DNA from: Lindgomyces ingoldianus
Lineage: Eukaryota > Ascomycota > Dothideomycetes > Pleosporales > Lindgomycetaceae
NCBI RefSeq assembly: GCF_010093535.1
Contig: NW_022985163.1
Location: 2,301,280 to 2,363,431 of the forward strand
Direction of reading: 5' to 3'
Length of the DNA: 62,152 nt
Shown here: positions 45,120-56,700 of the stretch, one piece after another
How the letters are laid out: every line of letters begins with the position of its first letter
Numbering within the stretch: the stretch's first letter is position 1
Notes under the pieces: generated by a model
What the model was told of the DNA's origin: nothing
Seen by the model: only the letters and a program-made list of their open reading frames with translations
Database searches by the model: none
Program-made: the position numbers and the translations under genes

Positions 45120-45408
45120 TGTAACGGCGCAGGCAAGACAATGGGTCCGAATGCGGTATGAATCCACTCAGAGGCATATGGGAGTGCGTGGGGACTCAGA
45201 GACCTGGGAATACCAATGACACCTATAGGCCTTGTACGTAGGATATCAGAAAACTACCGAGCTAGCTACGGGGGCGAGGTGCGACTAAATACATGAGGGA
45301 ATAGGGGTAACAGCAGGGGTCGGGGCCAGGTCGAGGTCGGGGCCGATACGAGGGCCTTCCGGAGGTTCCGGGCGACTCGAGATGGAACGATTCATGAGGA
45401 TCGTTACA
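45120..45408 (-). repeat. LTR, right copy of C2
   Basis: Unmutated along its full length, including GC-rich inner blocks that are RIP-damaged in the left copy. Confidence 0.9.
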
Positions 45409-46130
45409 CCTACGTCGCCACCATATCAGTAAGCACTTGTACAATGTAACTATTTAGAAGACGCTTACCAGGCATTATAAAATGAACATGTATGAACGTG
45501 TATAAAATAATTATAAAGTTGTAAGTAGCTAAAGGCTACAATTATGTGCGGGGTAAAGAATTTTCAAATTGGCGATTAGTTTTTTCCCTTCACCAGCTAA
45601 CAGTCCGCCGTAGACTCGGATCGGAAAAACAAAAGCCGAGCAACACAAGTAGAGCAGAAAAAGGATTAATAGATCAAGACAATTAATTAATCATCCCACA
45701 CATCATATCCAAACCCATTATTCATCTTAGGAAGCCCAGAAACAGTGCTTTAATCTAACAATTAAGAGTCTCAGTGCCTCCATCAATACAAAATGGCCAC
45801 CCAGCCTCCTTGAGACGCGACAGTCGTCCTTCGAGACCACACCGACTACAGAGCCTGGATGATGCAGCTGCAATTGAGATGTGTAGCGCACGGCATCTGG
45901 CCGCAAGTGGATCCTAAGTTGACCATCCAAATGACCTCCAAACCAAGAGCTCCAGAGATGCCGCTAATAGCTAAGTTTTCACCAGCCTCTAATATTAAAA
46001 CGCCTACGCACATAAACAAGCTATTAATAAGCAGTGTTAGAGCCTTTAAAGAAGCTATTAAATACTATAAAATTAAGGCTAATAAGTACAAAAGTAATAG
46101 ACATAATTATAAAAGAGAGTAATTAAGCTT
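45409..46130. other. Less-mutated stretch, possibly the 5' end region of the Copia element
   Basis: Mixed composition. It holds the inverted copy of the 18.4-kb repeat (45,611-45,758) and an 87-codon plus-strand frame (45,859-46,122) whose second half is Lys/Asn-rich and runs into the decayed Copia gag region. From its position it may be the gag start, but no LTR or primer site is identified. Confidence 0.35.
45611..45758 (-). repeat. Dispersed repeat, inverted copy
   Basis: Reverse-complement match to 18,401-18,551, with a few transitions and short indels. The flanks are unrelated. Confidence 0.85.
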
Positions 46131-47550
46131 CTAATAGATTATTATCTTTATCTAGTTAACAGTTAGCCCGCATCTGCAGTGTACATGCTGTTCCCTAGAT
46201 TAACTACTTAGACAGTAGATTACAAACCTTAAAGCTACAGTAAGCGTTAATAACTAATTTAAACAAGAACATGTGCATAACTAATATAATACATCTCTAA
46301 AGCTGCTAAGAAACGCAAGCATATAAGACCTATAGCTAGCAGAGTATAATTACGCTGCTACAGAAGCAGAGACACAAAATGTTCTAGAAACAACGCAGTT
46401 TAATGCTGTTATAAAGGACTTTCTAACTACTATAAATAAAGTTGCCTTTTATTAGTCTATAACTTTTTAGAAAAGTAGACAGTTTACACTAAACATAAAT
46501 TAAAAAGAAATAATAAAGCGCTTTTAAAAACATATAATGTTAAATTATCTAATATATATAAAAAAGCATAAAGCTGCCTTTACAACAGATAACTTATTAT
46601 ACCTTACTAAAAGTAAAAAGACTACCTAGGGCATAAATAGAGACACCTATAGTGCAGAAGTTATAACATTAAGAAAATAGAGTAAACCTTAACATTAATG
46701 TTATTAAGAAGATAATAAGAAGTTATTTTTAAGCTAAAAACTTACTAAAATAAGAGGCACTAAATGTCCTACATGTAGACATATTTATGCACTAAAGGAC
46801 TGCTTCTATGTCTATCTAGACAGAGCACTAGACTAGTAGATGCTAAATAAGAGAGTTAAAAAGCTTATAGTATTAAAGTGTAAGCATAACTTAAAATTTT
46901 AAAGCCTACTAAGAGAGTAGTGTAGACATAATTTAAAAATACTAATTCTAAAGAGTTTATATACACCTATACTAGAGATATAAGAAGACTAACTTAAAAG
47001 CTAAGAAGTATTAAGAGTTAAGGCAGCTACATTGCTAGCTATAGTTAATTTAAACTAGAATAGATATCTGCTAAAAGAATTATTTATTCTTAACTTAAGC
47101 TTAACATGCTATATTATAAATAATTTTAATTAGATCTATAACTATTATTTACTAACACTAAAAGACTTTATCTAGTCTAAAAACTTTTACATATAGATTT
47201 AAGGCTATAAATTAATTACACTAAGCTTAAAAAGTAAGCATAAAATATATAGTTAAGCATATAGTCTTGTACTACATAATGCTACACTGTGCCTAGACCT
47301 GCTGTGCAACCTAGTCTTGTTCTGCCTACTGCAACAGAAAGGAATCTAGTGGGACACACAAGCAGAGCTAACTGCTTTAAAGGCCCTAGATAGAATAATA
47401 ATTAAAGATCTTATAAAGATCTATAGCTAATAAGTGTTAGAGTACTATCTACTATAAAAGGGCTTATATTATACACACATAATTAACATAAGAACTAAAC
47501 ATAGTCTATAAAAGGCATTAGCAGAGCTATAGCATAAGCGTCTAGGACAC
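46131..47550 (+). pseudogene. Ty1/Copia element, gag and start of pol (decayed)
   Basis: Plus-strand decayed frames. Near 46,755-46,830 a knuckle reads KCPTCRHIYALKDCFYV, of the kind seen in fungal Copia Gag. At the right edge the frame reads HKRLGH, the start of the GAG-pre-integrase motif (W.H.RLGH), where the chromovirus F interrupts. The motif continues after F. Confidence 0.75.
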
Positions 47551-47868
47551 TGTCACGGTATCCTCCCCGGATCCTAGACATAACTGTATTAGACGCGTAC
47601 TAGAGTATTATTAGTGCACGTCTAACATAAACACAACACAACACAGATATAAACTTAAGCACAAACTGCCTTAACACTAACTAAACCTAGAACAGGCTTA
47701 ATTTATACCTAAAGCGCTTAGACTTCTAAGCTAAGTATTTAATTACTAATTTTCTTCTAAACTTTTTTATTTCTTACATAATGTTTTGTACCTACTATAA
47801 TACTTTATGTAGTAATTAAACTAGACCTTTGTAAAGCTTTATAACTTTACTTATGCATAATTATAACA
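47551..47868 (+). repeat. LTR, left copy of F
   Basis: The outer end is unmutated (TGTCACGGTATCCTCCCCGG) and the inner end RIP-mutated (TTATGCATAATTATAACA). Confidence 0.9.
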
Positions 47869-50800
47869 TTATGTTGTATTAAAACTTTAGCTAAGAATAG
47901 CCTCTAAATTTAATCTAATAAGCTTAGTACTTATATAACTCTAAGCTATTAAAGTAAGCTAAAAAGCTTTTTAAAAAGCGCTTACTCTATAAAAAAGCTA
48001 CTATGTTATAAGCTTTAAAGCTTTTTAAAAAGACTTTAAAAAATAGCTTTATATTATTAAGTAGTTTATTTCTGCTTTAACTTTTATTATAGTAGTAAAA
48101 ACTAAGAACTTACTAGCTTTAAAGCTTACCTAAAAGTCTAGAGATAGCTTAACTTTTTTCTACTTAACACTACCTACAACTTATAACCCTTTTAACTTAG
48201 TAATAAAATCTAACTAACTCTCTAATCCCCTACTGTTTAATAGAAAATAGAAAGACCTACCTTCTTTTTTACATAAGCTCTAATATAAACTTAAAGAAAA
48301 TATAGACTAATTCCTTTCTAAACACTTTTAGTTACTATATGCTTACTTTTAACTTAACTATAATATAACAGCCTTAATTAACTTACTAATAGATAAGGAT
48401 ATTATTAACTTAGATTAATTTATAGTGTTTTTATAAGTAACTTATAAAGACTTAAATAAAAAGTTAATAGCCCTAAGTTACTTAAACACTTTATAATAAA
48501 AAAAGAAAAGCTTTACTTTACACTTTACTAAGTTCTACTAACTTACATCTAATATAGGCCTAAATAAGATAGGTTTAATTATAGCCTTATATAACTCCCT
48601 CTTAACTAAACTACAACGCGCTATAGTAGAAAAACCCCTTTTAAACAACTTTAACATGTATGCAAACCTAATTACTACCTATAATAATAATATAAGGTTC
48701 CTCTCTATATAAGCCCTAATACACCCCTAAACTAGCGCAGTTACAAATAAAAACTCTAACATAATAAAAATTAATTTAAATTATGCTCTAGTAAGTTTTA
48801 GAAAGTGTAAAAATTATAAAAAAAAAAGTTAATACTTTAAGTGTAGTAAGTATAGTTATATTTTTTAAAACTACTTTATTCCTTTTTCTTAAGTCTATAT
48901 AAGTAGCGCTACTAGCACTTATTAAAAATTCTTACTATTTTATTTTTATTTTTATAAGAGCTTTAACTTATATTTAAGCCTTAATCTTTTTTACTACTCT
49001 TAACATAGCCGCAGCTATAGTAGTAGAAGCCTGTAAAAAGGCTTGTTCTAGGGCTAAGTTACCCTCTAAGACTAATTTAACACTAAATCTCTACTAACCT
49101 ATAGGCTAAGTCCCCTACTAATAACTAGAAGTACTAAGTTAATATTTTTATATATTTATAATAAAAAACTATATTAGCCTTAATATAAGCTTTTATTAAC
49201 TTAGAAGTAAATAGTATAGGTTATATTAATAAAAAACTAGCGCATAAACTAAATCTTTAATTAATACTACTTACTTAAATAATTTACTTAACTAGATTTA
49301 ATAAAAAATAACTTAAAAAAGGTTTTATTTTTTATACTATAACTATTATAATTACCTACTAACACTATAAGAAGTAAATTAAGCTTTATGTAATAAACAT
49401 AAAATATTATAACCTAATTCTAGAACAACTATAGCTATATTAGCATAAAGTTGCCTTTAATTACTAAGAGTAAGTCTTAAACTTTAACTCTTTTTAATGC
49501 TAAAATATATGCTTATGCTTACACTTAAATAACACCTAAGTAGCACTTAATATAAAAGGTCTCTAGACTTACTTTCTAATAACTTAAAAAAGAACTACTT
49601 AAGTAAGGCTAACAAGCTAGGCCTTTTACTAAAATAAGCTATATAAAATAATTTAATAACTACTTAAACTTAAAAAAAAGAAAGCCTTTAAAAAATTTTT
49701 ACTTACCTAATTTAAACATAAACTAGGACTTAAACAGTAAATAGACATCTGCTATATAAGACCTACTCTATTTATAACTCTAGCTTAATAACTAGATTAT
49801 AAAATCTACATAGTTATAATTTCTAATATAGACTAAGCTCTAGCTCCCTAAAAATGCACTAACCTAAAAATAATAGTCCTTTAAAACTACTATAACTTGT
49901 TGCATGTTTTTTTTTAAAATAAGTCTAATAAGCTTTTAATACAACATTTATATAATTACTAAATAACCTTTAAGCCTAGCAAATAACCTAGTTATAGGCT
50001 ACTATATAGAATGTTACTAAATAAATTAAAAGTGCTTTAAAAATACCTTAATAAAAACTTAAAAAAAAAGTTTATTTAAGCTAGCTTCTTACTAGTAGTG
50101 TTACTTATACTATTTATAAAGAAACTTAGGGGTAAGCTTTAATTCTATGTTAACTACTAAAAACTAAACACTGTTACTATTAAAAACTAATACTTAATTT
50201 CTTTTTTATAAGAAACTTTAAGCTAACTAAGTAAAGTAAAGTATTTTATAAAGTTAGATATTATTACTACCTTTAATAAGCTAAAAATAGTAAAGAGTAA
50301 TAAGTAGCTAATAGTGTTTTAGACCTAATATAGACTATTTAAGTACCTAGTAATGCCCTTTAGCTTAGCTAACACACTTAGTACTTTTTAACATTTTATA
50401 AACAACTTGCTCTAACCCTACCTAGACATGTTCTGCACTACATATATTAATAATATTCTAATCTATAGTAATAGCCTTTTAGAGCATAAACAGCATGTAC
50501 GCCTAGTGCTAAAGGCTATAGAAAAAGCAGGTCTGCAACTTAACATAGACAAATGTAAGTTCTACTAATTAAAGGTTACATATTTAGAATATGTAATCTT
50601 TACAGATAGTATCTAAATAGACCCTATTAAAGTTTAGACTATGCTAGATTAGTAATACCTAAAGGACATAAAAAATGTTTAAGCTTTTATAAAATTTACT
50701 AACTTTTACTAATAATTTATTAATAACTTCTTACAGCAAGTAAGCCTTATAATTACACTTACTAAGAAAAGGATTTAATTTAACTTTAACTTAAATTACT

Positions 50801-52894
50801 AATAGTTTTTTAACTAGCTAAAGAAAGCCTTTACTAAAGCTCTAATACTCTACTACTTTAACTTTAAACTACTAATACTTATAGAAGCTAATGCCTTAGA
50901 CTACGTAGTAGCAGGAGTTCTTTTCTAGACTAAGCTAGACAGAACTATTAGGCCTATTATATACTTTTTAAAAAAAATAAGTCTTATAAAAAGTAATTAT
51001 AAAATTTATAACAAGAAATTACTTACTATAGTACACTGCTTTAAATAATAGCAACCTAAACTAGAAAGTGCAGCGTATCTAATACAGGTTCTATCTAACT
51101 ATAAGAACTTACAGTACTTTACAACTATAAAATAACTTAGCTAATAATAAGCTTATTAGTTTAAATACTTATTTTATTTTAATTTTAAGATTACTTATTA
51201 TTTTAGTTAAAATAAAGAGAAACTAGATGCTTTTATAAGGCAATCCTAAAACATCTTTGCTTAGAAAAAAGTGTAAAAAGCTTAACACTAAACTTTGCTT
51301 TAACTTAAGCTATTTTTAAACCTTAACTTAAACAAAATAAATTAAATAATTAATTAAATTATTACTAATAAGTATTTAAATAATAAATTTATTTAAAAAA
51401 CTTTAAACCTACTTTAAAACAGCGCTAGTTAGTTAAAAAAGGTAACACTAGCTAACTATAAAAACTAAAATAGTAAGCTATATTACTATAACTAACTTAT
51501 AATTCTTAATTTTAATAAACTAAAAATTAAACTACTTTAAATTATATATAACTTGCCTGTTAAAGGACACCTAGGTAGAGGAAAGACTCTTAACCTACTA
51601 CAGAGAGAGTACTACTAGCCCCGCATGTTCTATACTGTACGCTAATATGTATTATGTTGCTATACTTGCTGTAAAGTAAAGGCCTTTTAAGAAAAGTATA
51701 ATAGCTTACTTAAACTACTTCTAATTTTTAAATAAGCTTAAAAAGACATATTAATTAATTTTATTATAAACCTACTTTTATCTAAAGAGTATATAAATAT
51801 TATAGTAGTTGTTAATTACTTAACTAAGTATTAACACTTAATACTATGTTCCTTTATAACTGCCCCTAATATAGCCTAGTTATTCTACTAATACATATAA
51901 GTTTACTATAGCCTGCCTAACATAATTATATTAGACAGAGGTACGCAGTTTGTCTTAGCCTTCTAGGACAAACTCTATAAATAGCTCTAAATTATCCCCT
52001 ATCTATCTATAGCTTTTTACCTAGAGACTAACAGCTAGACTAAAAACGTAAACACTATAATAAAATAAGTCCTATAAGCATACACAAACTACTAGTAAAA
52101 TAACTAGGTAAAATAGTTAGCTATAGCATAGTTTAAAGCTAATAATATAATATCTAAATTAACATAAGTATCCCTGTTTTTAGTAAACTATAGATACTAC
52201 CTCTAAATAGAATTTAAACTACTTTTAAATACCCCCTAACTAACTTATTAATCTATATAAGTAACAGACATAAATAGACTTATTAATAAAATCTAAAATA
52301 TATCTAAATACATTTATAAAAAGCTTATATAAGCTTAAGCTTTTTAATAAAAGTACATAAACTAATTCTAAACCTTTACCCCTACATATGCAGCTAGCAA
52401 AAAGGTCTAGCTAGATGCTAGAAATATCTAAATAAACTAATAATTAAAGAAACTTAATTAGAAAAACCTTAGCCTCTTTATAGTAGCCTATATAGTCTTA
52501 TTGCATGCTTACTAATTAATCCTACCTAACAGCATAAAGATACACCCTATGTTCCACATATTATTGCTGCGCTAAGTAGCCCTTAAATCTAACTATCTAC
52601 CTAGATAGCTAAACCTGCCACTTAAACCTGTTATTATAAATAATAAACTAGAATACATTATAGAAAACATTAAATAGATCTAGTTTAAAAAAAAATATAT
52701 CTATAAATACCTTATAAAATAGACTAGATATAATAAACTGTTATAGAAACCTATAAAAGCCCTATAAAAGAACTCTATAGTAACTTAATTCTACGCCTAA
52801 TACCTATCTAAACTAAACCTATACCCTAATAAAAACAACCTAATGCTAGAACTACTAATATAAAGAATTCCCTTCCTAATAAGAGGGGGGGTAC

Positions 52895-53212
52895 TGTTAC
52901 AGTATCCTCTCTAGATTCTAGACATAACTATATTAGACGTATACTAGAGTATTATTAGTGCACATCTAATATAAACATAACATAATATAGACATAAACTT
53001 AAGCATAAACTACCTTAACACTAACTAAACCTAGAATAGGCTTAATTTATACTTAAAGTGCTTAGACTTCTAAGCTAAGTATTTAATTACTAATTTCTTT
53101 TTAAACCTTCCTGTTCCTCACACAATGTCTTGTACCTACTATAATACCTCACGTAGTAATTAAACTAGACCTCCGTGAAGCTCTATAACCTTACTCGTGC
53201 ACAATCGTGACA
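52895..53212 (+). repeat. LTR, right copy of F
   Basis: The inner end is mutated (TGTTACAGTATCCTCTCTAG) and the outer end unmutated (CTCGTGCACAATCGTGACA). Confidence 0.9.
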
Positions 53213-53466
53213 GACACCCTAGACTAGCTACACTTTAACACCTTATACAGTAAGCTAAGGGGGTGTAAATTAAAGAAATTATAATAGTCTAATGTAACTT
53301 ATGTAGTAGAGCTAAGATATAATAATAAATTAGCTGCGCACTATAAATTAGTAACAGTAGACTTAGTAAGAGACTGTTAATTAATTTCTATGCATATAAA
53401 GCATAAAGCATTATAAAAGAGCAGAGTTAAATGCTAATTACTAACAAGTATTTTAGCCTCTAGTAG
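53213..53466 (+). pseudogene. Ty1/Copia element, pre-integrase and integrase start (decayed)
   Basis: Continues the frame from left of F: PRLATL, then a zinc-finger remnant CNLCSRAK and a decayed R.L.INFYAYK block, where Copia integrases have the first catalytic Asp region. It stops at chromovirus G. Confidence 0.75.
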
Positions 53467-53741
53467 TGTGACGGTCCTACGCAGAGAGCTCTGTCGCGCG
53501 TCACATGACGAGCTGCCCGTGCAGCCAATCAGGATATAGGGGGTGCAACTAGCGCAACGCTATTAGTTTGCTTAGCGCTAGCGTCCTTGCTAGCGCCTTA
53601 GCACCGCAAGCACTTCTTCTGTAGAGCTGCCCTTAAAGCTCTCTTTCTTCTCTCTATCTTAGTGTAGCTAAAATAAAGCTAACCTACTCTACCTTACTTC
53701 TCTAGCTTTATATAGTAGTAGAGATAGTGCTTATTATTATA
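53467..53741 (+). repeat. LTR, left copy of G
   Basis: Outer part unmutated (TGTGACGGTCC, CACATGACGAGC); inner part mutated. Confidence 0.88.
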
Positions 53742-56700
53742 TTACACTAAGATTATCTTATTTAGCTAGAAAATAGCAACATAATATTTAAGTCTACTGT
53801 GCAGTTAGCTTTAAAAGCTTAATCTGCTAACTAACTCTTACTTAAACAGATCTGCTAGTATAACTAGGCTAAGCTTTAGTTTATTAATAATAGCTATCTG
53901 CCTTAAAGCCCTAGTTAAGCTAGGTAACTATAAAAGCAACACTAAGCAATAATTAAATTATTACACTTTATTAAAAAGCCTTAAGCTAGGAGCGCTGCTG
54001 CTCTAGTTTAAATTAACTGTAAAGGGGGGCCTACTGTACTAACTACCACCGCAACAACGCGAAGAGAGCCGCAGGCTCTGTACAAACCTACATACAAACC
54101 CACCACTAATTAACTATTAGCCCCACCGTCACTAGACCTAGGGCTTACACTACACTATACCTCTGCAGACTGCTAGACCCTAGAGTAGAGGGAAGAAGCT
54201 AAGAGCACTAAAATAAGGAAGCTGTTAAAAATTAAAATACATGTTAATCCTACTACTTAGCCTACTAGCAACGCCTATACGCCTAAACTAAGGACGCTGC
54301 TATGCTAGGCCTAGTTCTATGCTAATAATGTGTTTAAAGAGGACTACGCTATTAAAACTACACACGTGCGCGCTTAGTAGGCTAGAAAAGCACTATTATT
54401 TTAGATAAAGGCTATTACCTAGAGTACTACTAATTATAATTTAATTAGCCTCTGCCTAGACCTACTAAACCTTATAGCTATAGATTACATAGTTATAGTA
54501 AATAAGCTGCTATAGCAGTTATTAAAAGTGTAAGCTTATTAAGACTACACTAATACTTTTACTAAAGTAGTTAACATAGTAAAAGCTAAGTAAGTAAAAG
54601 TTAGTAAAAAGCTATAAAAGCTTTAAAGCTTACTAAATAAAACTCTTAAACACCTAGCTAATTATAAGAATAAAGTTAAAAAACTTAAAGCTGCTGCTAT
54701 ACTAGCGCGTAATTAATTATTTCTTTTAAATAAAGCTTATTAAGCGCTAAAGAGCACACTTATGCTAACTATACTAAAAAAGTAACTATAATTTAACCTA
54801 GCTACACTAAAGACACTTAACCTCTTTTATATTAGTACTATAAGCTAGAGAGCTAGGCTAAAACTATTAGCTAAAGCAAAGAATCTGCCTAAGTTTATAA
54901 GCAAAAATAATGTTAAATTTAATTACTAAAAAGACCTTTTAATAGGTAAGCTACTTTATAACATAGACTACTTTATACTTATAAATAGTAACCTTATAAA
55001 AAAAGAAAACACTTAAGTACACTATACTAAAAGTAAAATAAGTAGTTAAGCGCTAAGTTAACTAGTTCTCTACTTTAAGGCCTAAAAGTAGTAAGGTAAG
55101 CTAGTAATAACTAAAAATATTATAAGCTTTTTAAAAAAAAGCTTTAAAAATACTAACTAGTAAATAAAAGCTAAGACTAAGCTTTACTAGCTTAAAATAA
55201 AGCTATTTTAGAATTTTAAAGACTTTAAAGCCTAGTTTATATACCTTATAAATAAAGCTAAGCTGCTGCTTAAGTAGTAAAAAGATAAGATTTATAACAC
55301 TTTATTAAGTTAGCTTTAAGTACATATAAAAACTTACTATAACAACTTAATAGTTAGCTTCTTTAATTATATAAAGTAAGCCTACTAGATATCCTTTTTA
55401 CTACAGAGGTCTACTGCAGAGTTAAGCGCGTAACACACGCAAAGAGGTAAAAAGAAGCTTACATGTTAGAACATTTTTAACCTACTGCTACTGCTGCTGC
55501 CTTAATAACTCTAGTAATGCCCTAAGCGTAAGCAGCTTTAATAAAGAATACTGTAACCTGCTACTTATGCTATTAGCTAGAATATATAAGTTATAACTGC
55601 TCTTACACCTGCGCTAAGAGTAAGGCTATAGAAGCAGTGTAAAAGCTAGACACTATAAGCTCTAGTAAGAATAGTAAATTAAAGAAAAACTTACTCTAAA
55701 AAAAGTCTTCTTCTTAGAGTTAATAGATAAAGCGCTAGCGTAAAAGCTATGTAAGCTACTATTTAGCAGTAAGCCTTTTATGCTGCCCTGCTGTGTCTTT
55801 GCTAGAGAGATTACTGTACGCTTAAATAGTTTTATTAATATAAAGGCTAGCAGCTACAATTTAATCTACCTACAACACCTACAGACAATCTAGAAGCACC
55901 TATAGCCTAAGATGCTTAGCATTAAGTCTATCTTTATTATAGAATATAATAATTAACTAAATAGACAGGTAGATAAGTACTTTTATATAAATCTAGTAAT
56001 TAACAGCTACTAGCTGCCTACACTTTTTATCCTCTATAACATAGGCTGTTATAACTTAATTATAAGCTGTAAAGTTCTTAAAAAGGCTAGTGTCTAAATT
56101 AACTATAAGGAATAATTAATTTAGTAGCTAAATAATAATTAAACATAAGACTATAAGCATAATATTATTATCTCTATGCATAGTGCGTTCCTACAGATTA
56201 ACTAATCTTATTAAGTAAACACTAACTAATAAAATAAGTTTATAAAGATATTAAAAATTAATTAATACTAACTTTAATTAACTTAGAAGCATAATTAGCA
56301 GTAAAACTTAAAAAAGATAAAAAAGTAACTTAATTTTTAACTAATACTCCCTAGCGCTAATTAAGCGCGCTAATATTAACTAGCTATATCTAAAAAAGCA
56401 CTTGCTAAGGTAGGGCTAGAGGTAAATGTAATTAACGCTGCTGCGTTTATGCTACACATAAGGCGTAGAGATGTTGTAATTAGACATATTAGTGTCTATA
56501 AAGTTAATTAACTAATTAAAGACTACTAAGCACCTATAATAGTTAATCCTAAGAATAAGCTCTAACAGCTAATGCTTAAGAAGTTACTATCCCTTGCGTA
56601 CACTAAAGCTACGCTAGCTTACTTCTTAAAAAGAGACTTAGATAAACTACTGCTGCACTAACCTAGTGTTAACTATAATATTAAGCTAACAGCAGAGAAC

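Larger units (their letters stand above)
41683..45408 (-). mobile_element. Chromovirus C2, internally deleted and recombined LTR element
   Basis: 289-bp LTRs at 41,683-41,971 and 45,120-45,408, same family as C1 but on the minus strand. A polypurine tract (AGAAAGGGGAGTAG, minus strand) abuts the left LTR. Decayed minus-strand domains: an integrase zinc-finger remnant near 44,400-44,450; the integrase C-terminal block (LALATYMHAA...NIVYLSIENLA) near 43,500-43,700; LLLELKIHNIFALKVLYKD near 43,390-43,450; and a chromodomain (KILTSKLY.KTLKY.VR) near 43,180-43,310. Gag, protease and RT are missing. The flanks do not match (GTATG left, CCTAC right). The 225-bp element D lies just inside the right LTR. 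Confidence 0.78.
47546..53217 (+). mobile_element. Complete chromovirus F (47551-53212) with GACAC target duplications
   Basis: 318-bp LTRs (47,551-47,868 and 52,895-53,212, TGTCAC...GTGACA) flanked by GACAC. Plus-strand decayed domains: RT near 50,300-50,560 (YLVMPFSLANTLSTF-like and YINNILIYSNSLLEH); the integrase zinc finger near 51,560-51,690 (CYTCCKVKAF); the integrase core near 51,780-52,100; a chromodomain near 52,620-52,790 (EYIIENI...YKYLIKQTRYNK). A polypurine tract AAGAGGGGGGG abuts the right LTR. No frame is open. It splits the Copia GAG-pre-integrase motif. Confidence 0.9.

Noticed and set aside
45262..45444. 60-codon ORF across the right LTR of C2
   Set aside because: Chance frame in GC-rich LTR DNA.
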